A DNA stretch of 20,270 nt. Origin: a virus. The translations under genes and the position numbers were made by a program. The stretch covers positions 1-20,270 of the IMG/VR virus record IMGVR_UViG_3300003886_000053. One strand, given 5' to 3'. The notes under the pieces are model-generated. The model ran no database searches, was not told the DNA's origin, and saw only the letters and a list, made by a program, of their open reading frames with translations. Positions within the stretch are counted from its first letter, which is position 1, and each line of letters starts with the position of its first letter. Of this stretch, positions 11,659-18,598 are shown piece after piece.

Positions 11659-13116
11659 TTAGAATGTCCTATGTTCAGCGAGCCGCGCACGGATCATATT
11701 GAACGTAGACTGATTGAAAATCGACCCATTATGGAACCGACACTGGAACGCGCAATTCTCGACCTCCTGCCACGACGAATCCTGCTTTAATTTCAAAACA
11801 CCGTTAGCACCACGGTGAACCGACAGCAAACCCTTTGCCGACTTCTTGGTGCCGTCGTCAGTCTTGGGATCCTTGAAGATGGGCATGGGCCGGCTTTTGA
11901 TCTCGCCGTAGGTCGACTTGACCGCAAAGCAAAACGTGTCACGGGTTATGTACTGATACGTATAAGAGCCGATACCAAACACCACCCTGGGCACGAACTT
12001 AGATGCGACTAAATTGGCACATATCTGCGTGCAACGATCGAGCGTAATTGAATCGCCATAGATCAACCCGACATGGCTATCCAGGCTCTTGAATCCCTTC
12101 TCGTTGGTCTTGCCGCCGAACGTATCGTATAGCAGCCGCATCGAACCCTTGCCCGCAGGCAACTCGGGGTCCACCGTAGGATCCCCGCAGATGATCTTGA
12201 CCGGATCGCCAGAGTCGGGGCGAATAACCAACGTGCCGTCACGATTCATAATCTCATTGCGTAACGCCGGCAGGATGTCGGTCAGCACACGCCAGTAATC
12301 CCAGCTATCGGCTACCACAGATACCGGGCCTGACGGGTAGACCTCAGTGATCAGCCGCCTGAAGGTATCTAGCTCGGTCGTATCGCCGCCCATGCACATC
12401 ACCGAGTGTTCGGTGGCCGGTATGGAACCACCCACAGCACGGTCCCCAGGATTGGGGTAGAAGCGATCTACGAAGTCCAGGGCATGAACGGTGTCCGTAC
12501 CCGTGAAGCTCAGCAGGTGAGCCGCACCTGACATTGCCGCCGCCTCGGGGCCGTACATGCCACGGGACGAAAAGTCATGGCCCTGGAACGGGCAGAAATC
12601 CTGGTCGCCACCCGAAGCCCTGGTCAGGCCACTGATAATACTGCGATATTTATCGGCGATCGTAGCAGCGGTACACGGCCCCCAGAGCACGCTGGATAGT
12701 GACGTCTCAAGGTAATTGGTCAGCCAAAAGAAGTCTGGGTGGGTATTCCACATCACCATTGCCGGCACACCTATCGGCACCTTGGTGCCCTCGGGAACGG
12801 CATAGATCGCAACGGGCAGACGGCCGAAGTCATGCAACGCCTCGATATGCGCGAAGTCCATAAACTTATTCGACCCACCAACACGCCGCTTGTACTCCTC
12901 GACTACAACGTTTTTGGGGTAGCCAAAGAAATTAGTGTCCCAAAGATCGAGCAGATACTTCTGAATGTAATACTGAAGGCCGAAAAACACGACCTCATTG
13001 ATCCCGTCGATTCGGGATCCACGCGGTGTGAAGTTTGAAAAGATGAGTCCCGTACCCTCCGGGTACTGGCGGCGGTGGTCGACCTTGTAGAAATCAATCA
13101 GGTGTAATGGGTTCAT
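11659..13116 (-). CDS. nadV: NAMPT-like nicotinamide transferase (NadV/Namat family)
   Basis: The 485-residue protein aligns by eye along the whole of NAMPT (about 490). It has DFYKVDHRRQYP at the N-terminus, GHDFSSRG, GTDTV, EHSV with the active-site His, VVADSWDY, IRPDSGDP, GLIYGDSI and FKDPKTDDGTKKSAKG. These residues bind nicotinamide and the phosphoribosyl group. The glycine loop that reads GSGGG in human NAMPT is GIGSY here. NAMPT makes NMN from nicotinamide and PRPP. In NARP1 systems the homologue (Namat) instead joins nicotinamide to ADP-ribose pyrophosphate, giving NAD+ directly. Its ATG overlaps the PRPP-synthetase-like gene by 23 bases, with GGA-type ribosome signals. I cannot separate the two activities by sequence alone. 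Confidence 0.9.
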   Translation of the reverse strand: MNPLHLIDFYKVDHRRQYPEGTGLIFSNFTPRGSRIDGINEVVFFGLQYYIQKYLLDLWDTNFFGYPKNVVVEEYKRRVGGSNKFMDFAHIEALHDFGRLPVAIYAVPEGTKVPIGVPAMVMWNTHPDFFWLTNYLETSLSSVLWGPCTAATIADKYRSIISGLTRASGGDQDFCPFQGHDFSSRGMYGPEAAAMSGAAHLLSFTGTDTVHALDFVDRFYPNPGDRAVGGSIPATEHSVMCMGGDTTELDTFRRLITEVYPSGPVSVVADSWDYWRVLTDILPALRNEIMNRDGTLVIRPDSGDPVKIICGDPTVDPELPAGKGSMRLLYDTFGGKTNEKGFKSLDSHVGLIYGDSITLDRCTQICANLVASKFVPRVVFGIGSYTYQYITRDTFCFAVKSTYGEIKSRPMPIFKDPKTDDGTKKSAKGLLSVHRGANGVLKLKQDSSWQEVENCAFQCRFHNGSIFNQSTFNMIRARLAEHRTF

Positions 13117-13969
13117 TGATCCATCCGTTGTAAAGGGTTTCTAATTTGATAAAACCGAACCGAAGATGCCGGGCCGGGTCAATACGTGGCGCATAGTTTT
13201 CAAGCGTATAAATGCGGTGGAACGTTTCCAATAGCTCGTCGACACCCTTTGTGAATAGCCCGTGTGTGACTACAAGATCGATCGACTCAGCACCCATCTC
13301 AACGAGCTTGGCAGCTAAGCCGATGAACGTGCCTCCACCGTCGCAAATGTCATCGACCAGGATGATCCGCTTGCCCTTGACCTGATCCTGATCGGCAATC
13401 ACATCGAACCCAGACAACGCGCCGGTTTCGCCATCACGAACCTTTAGGCACTGAACAGACACATCGTCATCGGTAAGCCAGGTCAACGCCTTGGGCACGG
13501 CACCCTTATCGGGAATCGCAAACGCATAGCCGTCCAAAACGTACTTACCGCCACAATGGTCATGGATCATATGCAACGCCGCATTAGCCACATTCGACTG
13601 AGGGATATGACGAAACGGCTCCGACTCGGTGCTATGGGGATCGATCACCACAATGTTGTGAGTCGTAAGGCCCAAGTAAATTTGACGAAGAACCGTTAGC
13701 GGCTCGCCATCACCGCGAACAAACGCACGGTCATGACGAGCAAACGGAAGATACGGCATAAGGATGTCGTTATTCAGGTTTAGCTTACGTAAGACCTCGG
13801 CAGCAACCATCACGTCCATCATCTCAGACCAGTTGAAAGCCTCAGCCAGAATGAACTCGTCGGGCTTTGGATCCCGCTTGAGCCGTACCTGGCTCTCGCC
13901 AGTGGGGTAATTAAACCGCTCGAAAATATCGAGAAACATCGCTAGCGGAGTTGGTGAGGGATCAGACAT
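13094..13969 (-). CDS. prs: PRPP-synthetase-like kinase (Prs/Adps family)
   Basis: GGAG at good spacing precedes ATG 13967-13969. The 291-residue product follows the Prs plan: YLPFARHDR (ATP-binding region), VVIDPHS with the metal-binding Asp-His, FAIPDKGAVPK, CLKVRDGETG with the catalytic Lys-Arg, and RIILVDDICDGGGTF as the PRPP loop. Cellular Prs is about 315 residues and reads DDxIDTxGT in that loop. Prs transfers pyrophosphate from ATP to ribose 5-phosphate. The NARP1 homologue Adps instead uses ADP-ribose. Overlap with the NAMPT-like gene and a dedicated promoter show the two act together in NAD+ synthesis. Which substrate is used is not shown by the sequence. Confidence 0.9.
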   Translation of the reverse strand: MSDPSPTPLAMFLDIFERFNYPTGESQVRLKRDPKPDEFILAEAFNWSEMMDVMVAAEVLRKLNLNNDILMPYLPFARHDRAFVRGDGEPLTVLRQIYLGLTTHNIVVIDPHSTESEPFRHIPQSNVANAALHMIHDHCGGKYVLDGYAFAIPDKGAVPKALTWLTDDDVSVQCLKVRDGETGALSGFDVIADQDQVKGKRIILVDDICDGGGTFIGLAAKLVEMGAESIDLVVTHGLFTKGVDELLETFHRIYTLENYAPRIDPARHLRFGFIKLETLYNGWINEPITPD

Positions 13970-13990
13970 AAGGAATCTCCTTGTTACTGT

Positions 13991-14019
13991 CTTATACGAT
14001 GGTATTGCCGTTAATGCAA
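13991..14019 (-). promoter_or_regulatory. Sigma-70 promoter with operator for the prs-nadV-like operon
   Basis: TTGCAT (14014-14019) and TATAAG (13991-13996) are 17 bases apart on the minus strand. The spacer contains TACCATCGTA (13995-14004 as its complement), the same half-site found in the promoters at 9050 and 15300. Transcription would start near 13984, only about 15 bases before the ATG, leaving room for the GGAG ribosome site at 13977-13980. Confidence 0.7.
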
Positions 14020-14027
14020 GTGCTGGG

Positions 14028-14282
14028 TTAAATTTCAGTAACCCAATGCGGACCGTTCACATTCAGTTCGGCAAAGGCATCTTCCATGGCGTACTCGTAG
14101 CCATGGCCCATATTGCAATAAAGCGATTGGCGGATCGGACGGGTCAGGCTGTAATAGTCAGGGCGGCAAAACGAGCGGCCAGGTTCCTTGAACCCGCCGC
14201 AGGCGGGGCATAGCGTCGAGCTAAGCGAAAGTAGCAGTTTCCCCCGGCTCAAGGGCCGTTTTTGTAGAGTCTGGCTGGACAT
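14028..14282 (-). CDS. Small zinc-ribbon-like protein (84 aa)
   Basis: CGGAG lies at correct spacing before ATG 14280-14282, although the start overlaps the upstream gene by 62 bp. After about 24 residues comes CPACGGFKEPGRSFCRPDYY, a Cys-x2-Cys pair with a later Cys, as in small phage zinc-binding proteins. LTRPIRQSLYCNMGHGYEYA follows and completes a helical C-terminus. I recall phage proteins with the same CPACGGxKxxGxSFC and short helical tail, of unknown role. It is the last gene before the prs-like promoter. Confidence 0.7.
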   Translation of the reverse strand: MSSQTLQKRPLSRGKLLLSLSSTLCPACGGFKEPGRSFCRPDYYSLTRPIRQSLYCNMGHGYEYAMEDAFAELNVNGPHWVTEI

Positions 14283-14796
14283 AAATACTCCGATCGTTGT
14301 GAACCTCTTTACCTATTGGCATCTTGGTTTGAACTCCTGGTATACAACGCTTCCAATGCAAAGTTAGCTTCCACAACCGAATACACACAGTATCGTATTC
14401 GCGTAACGGCAAGTCGTCAACCATATAACCCCATTTCGACTCCCTGGATAACCACCACCACACACGGCCCATAATGCCCAAGCTCCAGCAATGGGTTCGG
14501 TGCAGCCTTACTAAATTCATTATCCTTTGATGATTCATCTTGGCTTGGAGCAGCGTTGAATAGCGCCACATCTCTTGATCGAACTCACCACCAAACACTA
14601 TGGTCTCAAACAGGATCGTCGGACCTTTGCGTGAAAAATCATAATCTAGCCCTAAGAAAACAGTCGATACACGACTGCCGTGAATAAACGAATTACCGAT
14701 TTGCCGATCGTTGTCGCTGTCTTCAAACCACAAGGCCCAGGTCATTAAATCGACCGGCACGATCTTCATGTTTTCGAGGATGTAATGATCAGTCAT
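14221..14796 (-). CDS. Conserved phage protein (STVFLGLDxxF family) with C-terminal extension
   Basis: Residues 1-95 match a very common phage and prophage pattern: an N-terminal YILENMKIVPVDLMTWALWF, then VSTVFLGLDYDFSRKGPTIL, then FETIVFGGEFDQEMWRYST and a basic helix. Those family members usually end soon afterwards. Here about 95 residues follow, rich in Trp and Arg (GRVWWWLSRESKWGYMVDDL), an unusual extension that overlaps the next gene. The start is ATGA-coupled to the upstream zinc-ribbon gene. Function of the family is unknown to me. Confidence 0.75.
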   Translation of the reverse strand: MTDHYILENMKIVPVDLMTWALWFEDSDNDRQIGNSFIHGSRVSTVFLGLDYDFSRKGPTILFETIVFGGEFDQEMWRYSTLLQAKMNHQRIMNLVRLHRTHCWSLGIMGRVWWWLSRESKWGYMVDDLPLREYDTVCIRLWKLTLHWKRCIPGVQTKMPIGKEVHNDRSIYVQPDSTKTALEPGETATFA

Positions 14797-14993
14797 GGTT
14801 TAGGTTGACCCTTCTCGTCTATTTCGATCCAATCGATTGAGCATTGGCCCTCACACTCATCGCAATGGCTGCCTTTATCGAACGTATTTTGAACCACCCA
14901 GCATTGAGCGTCTATATCCCACTCGACATACGCATCGATCAGTACGCGAGCGCTGCCGCAATCGCTACATATTGGCTTGGTTCGCTTAGCCAC
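14793..14993 (-). CDS. Small zinc-ribbon protein (66 aa)
   Basis: The start is GTG at 14991-14993 with GAGAGG 7-8 bases upstream. The protein has two Cys pairs, CSDCG near the N-terminus and CDEC near residue 45, plus a further Cys, which fits a small zinc ribbon. Between them lies VLIDAYVEWDIDAQCWVVQN, a beta-rich stretch I recall from small phage proteins. It overlaps both neighbours (8 bases upstream, ATGA downstream). It might bind nucleic acid or a host protein, but its role is unknown. Confidence 0.75.
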   Translation of the reverse strand: MAKRTKPICSDCGSARVLIDAYVEWDIDAQCWVVQNTFDKGSHCDECEGQCSIDWIEIDEKGQPKP

Positions 14994-15186
14994 GACTCGA
15001 CCTCTCTCTATGATCCTGGTTTGCTAATATCAATTGCTGACAAGCCGCAAGCATGACCTTCAGGTCAGACCAAGAAACGGATACGCCCATGCCGCTCTTT
15101 CTGGCACGCGATAGCTTCTCTTTATTGCGATCTACAGCATCCTCTAGCGACGTCGGGGAATGTTTATAGGTGCTTCTCTTGGGCAT
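14986..15186 (-). CDS. Small basic unknown protein (66 aa)
   Basis: AGGAA lies about 10 bases before the ATG. The product MPKRSTYKHSPTSLEDAVDR continues NKEKLSRARKSGMGVSVSWS and ends in a helix (LKVMLAACQQLILANQDHRE). The basic N-terminus and helical end are compatible with a small DNA- or RNA-associated protein, but no family is recognised. It is the first gene after the terminator at 15203-15236, only 16 bp away, so its expression depends on read-through or on control of that terminator. Confidence 0.6.
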   Translation of the reverse strand: MPKRSTYKHSPTSLEDAVDRNKEKLSRARKSGMGVSVSWSDLKVMLAACQQLILANQDHRERSSRG

Positions 15187-15202
15187 TTGTAGGTTCCTGA
15201 AG

Positions 15203-15236
15203 AAAAACCCCCCCTATGCCGAAGCATAAGGGGGGC
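15203..15236 (-). terminator. Strong intrinsic terminator
   Basis: On the minus strand CCCCCCTTATGC-TTCG-GCATAGGGGGG forms a 12-bp stem, with one T-G wobble, capped by a UUCG tetraloop and followed directly by TTTTT. It stops transcripts leaving the tail operon or starting at the promoter at 15300-15328. Its 3' arm can also pair with an upstream leader segment (15274-15281). Confidence 0.88.
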
Positions 15237-15293
15237 GGAGGGGAGAAAGCTCGCTGCTAAAAACCATTTGATTTAGGGGGGTACTTCCTCACT
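15203..15293 (-). ncRNA. Possible short leader RNA or small RNA
   Basis: A promoter at 15300-15328 would start transcription near 15293, and the terminator at 15203 would end it after about 90 bases. The interval contains no reading frame with a ribosome site. It carries CCCCCCTA (complement of 15274-15281) able to pair with TAGGGGGG of the terminator 3' arm. It may be an attenuator for the 15186 gene or a free small RNA. Confidence 0.4.
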
Positions 15294-15299
15294 GGTTAT

Positions 15300-15328
15300 A
15301 CTATAGCACAGTACCACCGTAAACGCAA
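15300..15328 (-). promoter_or_regulatory. Sigma-70 promoter with operator half-site
   Basis: TTGCGT (15323-15328) and TATAGT (15300-15305) are 17 bases apart on the minus strand. TACCACCGTA lies within the spacer on the plus strand (15312-15321), as in the other two TTGCRT promoters. It sits just after the last tail-region gene and faces the terminator at 15203-15236. Confidence 0.7.
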
Positions 15329-15337
15329 GGTTTTTAT

Positions 15338-15565
15338 TTATTTATTTTTTAACACCCACCATATTGCGCCGCCAATAGCCGTAACCACAAGCCCGACAAT
15401 AGTTAATATGCCACGCCTTTTAATCGCCTCGTCTTGTTTTCGGCGGTCGCGCACCCACTTGTGGTCGGCCTGAACCTCGAGCGGGTTATGGACATCAACG
15501 CCGAACCGGACAAACGCCTCCTCGATCGCTTCGATGATTACGTCTTTGAGTTCTGCCCGGCTCAT
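15338..15565 (-). CDS. Small membrane protein, holin-like layout (75 aa)
   Basis: The ATG at 15563-15565 has GAGGT 8 bases upstream and is preferred over upstream in-frame starts. The protein has an amphipathic acidic N-terminus (MSRAELKDVIIEAIEEAFVR), a polar middle with NPLEVQADHKWVRDRRKQDE, and a C-terminal hydrophobic segment ILTIVGLVVTAIGGAIWWVL ending KNK. One membrane span with a cytoplasmic N-terminus is likely. The segment DPLExQxDxxxLRxxR before a membrane helix occurs in small phage proteins near tail and lysis genes. A holin role is possible, but no endolysin is next to it. Confidence 0.65.
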   Translation of the reverse strand: MSRAELKDVIIEAIEEAFVRFGVDVHNPLEVQADHKWVRDRRKQDEAIKRRGILTIVGLVVTAIGGAIWWVLKNK

Positions 15566-15655
15566 GGTGATTACCTCTTCGTTTTTTTTGGCCAAGGGTA
15601 TATCCTTTCCGAGAAATGGGCGGTCTGAAATGGTCACCCATTGGGCGGTGCCGGA

Positions 15656-18598
15656 TTATACCTGCAAAACGCCGTAAGCCTCTACCGCATCGCCAACTCC
15701 AAACACATCAATCCCCACAAACGTATTCACACCCGTCGACGCCTGGTTATGGCGGATCTCCACCGTATCGTTTATCGCAAGCGTGCCGATCGCGCCGGTT
15801 GTCAAACCGACTGAAATAACAGTGAAAAACGCACCGCCATTGATCCGGGCCTCAACAAGATTGGCACCCGTGATTACGTTAGCACCGATATTGAGAGTAT
15901 GGAGCACCGCCGCGGTAGCGGTAAACGTGGAGCTAATCGCGTTCTGGGCCAGCACGCCAAGGCTGGTGTCACCGCCGTCTAGCTCCGGGCTGGTCAGATC
16001 AAAATCCCAAGTCATTTTTTGTTGGGCAGTCCGTAATACAGCGTTGAACGTATGGCGGGTCTCTACAGAAACCCTCACACGGCTAGGCAGCACGTTTGAA
16101 TTATTAGCGAGCAACTCCGTTCTGCCAATCTCGGTAGTCGTGCCATCGGCGGCAGCCCAGGCGGTAAAGAACAGGCTGGTGGGCGTGCCATCAGGATCGT
16201 CGATAACCTCAATACGATGCTCTGTGGTATTGATGGTTTCAAAGCTAGTGGGCAGAGTAGCCTCGGTTAACTGGGCGAGATACTCATCGCTTGTTTGGAA
16301 GTCGCGGCGCGTCCAATCCACATTAAAGCCCTTGCCGTCATCGCCAGCGCCAACCGCGACGTCAACGCTGGTTGTTGTAGAAAACGCTACGCCAGTAATC
16401 GTTGGCCGTACAGGCGGGTACGGCAGTAGGTGCCTTTGGTTGAGAGTTACCACAATGTCGGTGGCCGAACCGTCCAGCAACCGATCGGTTGGACTCACCG
16501 GTATGAGCTTCACACTGACGCTAGCGCCGGTGAACGACGAATCACTTATCCCCGCGGCAATAAACACCAGATAAACCAGATCATCAACCGCGTGCTCTGC
16601 GGCGACAGAATCGAGCATTGCCCTTACGGGCGTTAACAGGTCTGTATTCGCAGCGTTGGCGGCGGCATTGCCGATTGAAATAAACTCGTCATTAACCAAG
16701 ACCAACTGGGATAGGCTCACACCGCGATCGGTATTACTGATAAGCTCGAACTGCTCTAAGACCTCCGCCTGAGTATCCGGGTCGGGCTTAATTGATATCG
16801 TTGCGGTTGACTCCCTGGTCACGGCGGCATTGAGCTTACCGACCAGCATGAATCCGACGATCGTCGCCTCGACAACACCGGCCACAATCATATCCGTTTC
16901 GACCTCACCATTACCCGCTGTGCGGATGCCGGCAAATACCCTGGGGCCTACACCGGGTGCGATCGGCGAGCGATCGACGATGGCCTTGGGCGACTCAATC
17001 ACAACGCGGTCGTCGGCAGGGATGTCCACGACGGTATCGGTTGGCACGACCCACCCGGTGGCAGGCGGCGCGACAAAGCTGCCCGCATTATTGTTAAACA
17101 CGTCCTCGACTAGATCCAGGACGATCCTGCCGTCAGTTAGATCGCCTAGATTAATCTGATTCACGCGCATGGGCAGCGCGACGATCCCCAGGACTGCATG
17201 TGACCAAGTCACCAAGTCGCCCGGATTGAGATCAAACCCAAGACGGTTGACCGTAAGCCTTACCTTTGACAGAGGCGTCGATAGGGTTGCCTGATCACGC
17301 CAGACGATCCTATTGGCTAAATCGCCATCCTTAATACCTGGGTAGGTTTCGATCGTACCCTGGTTAGACCCCTGGATCCTCACGTTTGCCATATCGTGAG
17401 CCTCGGCCCAATCGTCCTGATACTGGCTGGCACGGTTCGGGAACTTGAGCCTGATTTGATTCGTCGTCTCCTCCCAGGTTGACCGACCAAACCTGCTCAC
17501 CTTGACCACATTAGACTCATTGAACACGGCAGCTATTGCAGCGCCGGGGCGGACCAGGGTGACCTCCCAAAGCCCGGTCGTAATGTTCTGATAAACCAAG
17601 CCGTCAACCTGACGCTCGATCTCTTCGATAATCGTTTGGGCATCACTGGCGTTATCCAGGATCATGCTAAAGCCGTTACCCTCGGCCTTAAGTATTGCCG
17701 CGGCGTCTGACAAATTCGTTGCATTGATAATTGAAGGGCTACGATTCAACCCCCACTCGTCGTTCGTCATGGCCTCGTACAACACAGACATTGGGTTTGC
17801 GTCACCATCATTAACCGTCGCATTGGCTGCAGAGAGACCTAAACCGTTCGGGATCCGCTCCCACTCGGCAGACCAAGTACGAAGATTCGTGCTATTTCCG
17901 ATATAGCCACGCTCGAAAACCGTGTAAACCGTACCGCGATAGGCAGGCGTGTCGCCGGTCACAGGCGGCTCTTTTTGAAAATCGGAAAGATAGGTATCTG
18001 CGGTCTGAACCTCATCACCGACGTGAATGCTCAGCGTGCCGGATAAACCACCCTGACCAAATTCATTGCCGCCAAACAGATTCGGCTCGCTAATAGCAAT
18101 GGAACCCGCACCCTGGCTACCCGTAAATACCGTGTCGTCGCCGATCCACAGACGCTTGAGCAATACACTTGCATCGCCACGCGCCCAACCAAACTGCAAT
18201 CCCAAGAAATAACGAAACCCCACCGTCTGTGTGGCCGAACTAAATAGGCCGGTTTTGACGTTCTGGGTTATCGCACGACGCTTGAAATCACCGTACCAAT
18301 CCGTATTCGGGCCATCAAACCGGCACCGCCCCCAGAAAACAGGGATAAACCTTCCTTGCGTTGTTGTGGGTACATTGAAATCTCCAAGACCTGATGGCCT
18401 GGCGTTCTCAAGTTGCGGCTTCTTCAACTCACTCAAGAGCAGAAAAGCGCCGAACAACAAGAGCGTGAACAAGAACGCCTGCTGCGGCTGGCCGGGCTTT
18501 GGCGTTTCGGGCGCAAGCAATGCGGGGTAGATCACAGACGCGATCACACAGCAGATGACGCGATCTACCCGCCGCCAGAATGATGTGTTAAACGCCAT
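15656..18598 (-). CDS. Large tail-tip (J-like / Phage-tail_3) protein
   Basis: The ATG at 18596-18598 overlaps the end of the BR0599-like gene. The 980-residue protein has two hydrophobic segments near the N-terminus (about 12-29 and 41-57). Then comes DFNVPTTTQGRFIPVFWGRC, followed by FDGPNTDWYGDF and KTGLFSSATQTVGFRYFLGL, a conserved start of phage tail-tip proteins. At about residues 425-510 is a hub-like segment, LNPGDLVTWSHAVLGIVALP then MRVNQINLGDLTDGRIVLDL, as in lambda J and gene-transfer-agent baseplate hubs. Fibronectin-like beta repeats follow. The protein should sit at the tail end and contribute to host binding. Host range cannot be inferred. Confidence 0.82.
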   Translation of the reverse strand: MAFNTSFWRRVDRVICCVIASVIYPALLAPETPKPGQPQQAFLFTLLLFGAFLLLSELKKPQLENARPSGLGDFNVPTTTQGRFIPVFWGRCRFDGPNTDWYGDFKRRAITQNVKTGLFSSATQTVGFRYFLGLQFGWARGDASVLLKRLWIGDDTVFTGSQGAGSIAISEPNLFGGNEFGQGGLSGTLSIHVGDEVQTADTYLSDFQKEPPVTGDTPAYRGTVYTVFERGYIGNSTNLRTWSAEWERIPNGLGLSAANATVNDGDANPMSVLYEAMTNDEWGLNRSPSIINATNLSDAAAILKAEGNGFSMILDNASDAQTIIEEIERQVDGLVYQNITTGLWEVTLVRPGAAIAAVFNESNVVKVSRFGRSTWEETTNQIRLKFPNRASQYQDDWAEAHDMANVRIQGSNQGTIETYPGIKDGDLANRIVWRDQATLSTPLSKVRLTVNRLGFDLNPGDLVTWSHAVLGIVALPMRVNQINLGDLTDGRIVLDLVEDVFNNNAGSFVAPPATGWVVPTDTVVDIPADDRVVIESPKAIVDRSPIAPGVGPRVFAGIRTAGNGEVETDMIVAGVVEATIVGFMLVGKLNAAVTRESTATISIKPDPDTQAEVLEQFELISNTDRGVSLSQLVLVNDEFISIGNAAANAANTDLLTPVRAMLDSVAAEHAVDDLVYLVFIAAGISDSSFTGASVSVKLIPVSPTDRLLDGSATDIVVTLNQRHLLPYPPVRPTITGVAFSTTTSVDVAVGAGDDGKGFNVDWTRRDFQTSDEYLAQLTEATLPTSFETINTTEHRIEVIDDPDGTPTSLFFTAWAAADGTTTEIGRTELLANNSNVLPSRVRVSVETRHTFNAVLRTAQQKMTWDFDLTSPELDGGDTSLGVLAQNAISSTFTATAAVLHTLNIGANVITGANLVEARINGGAFFTVISVGLTTGAIGTLAINDTVEIRHNQASTGVNTFVGIDVFGVGDAVEAYGVLQV

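Noticed and set aside
15783-16574. Long plus-strand open frame (263 codons) opposite the tail-tip gene
   Set aside because: It is antisense to a clearly conserved tail gene, has no family resemblance and no leftward or rightward operon context. Its composition mirrors the codon bias of the opposite strand.
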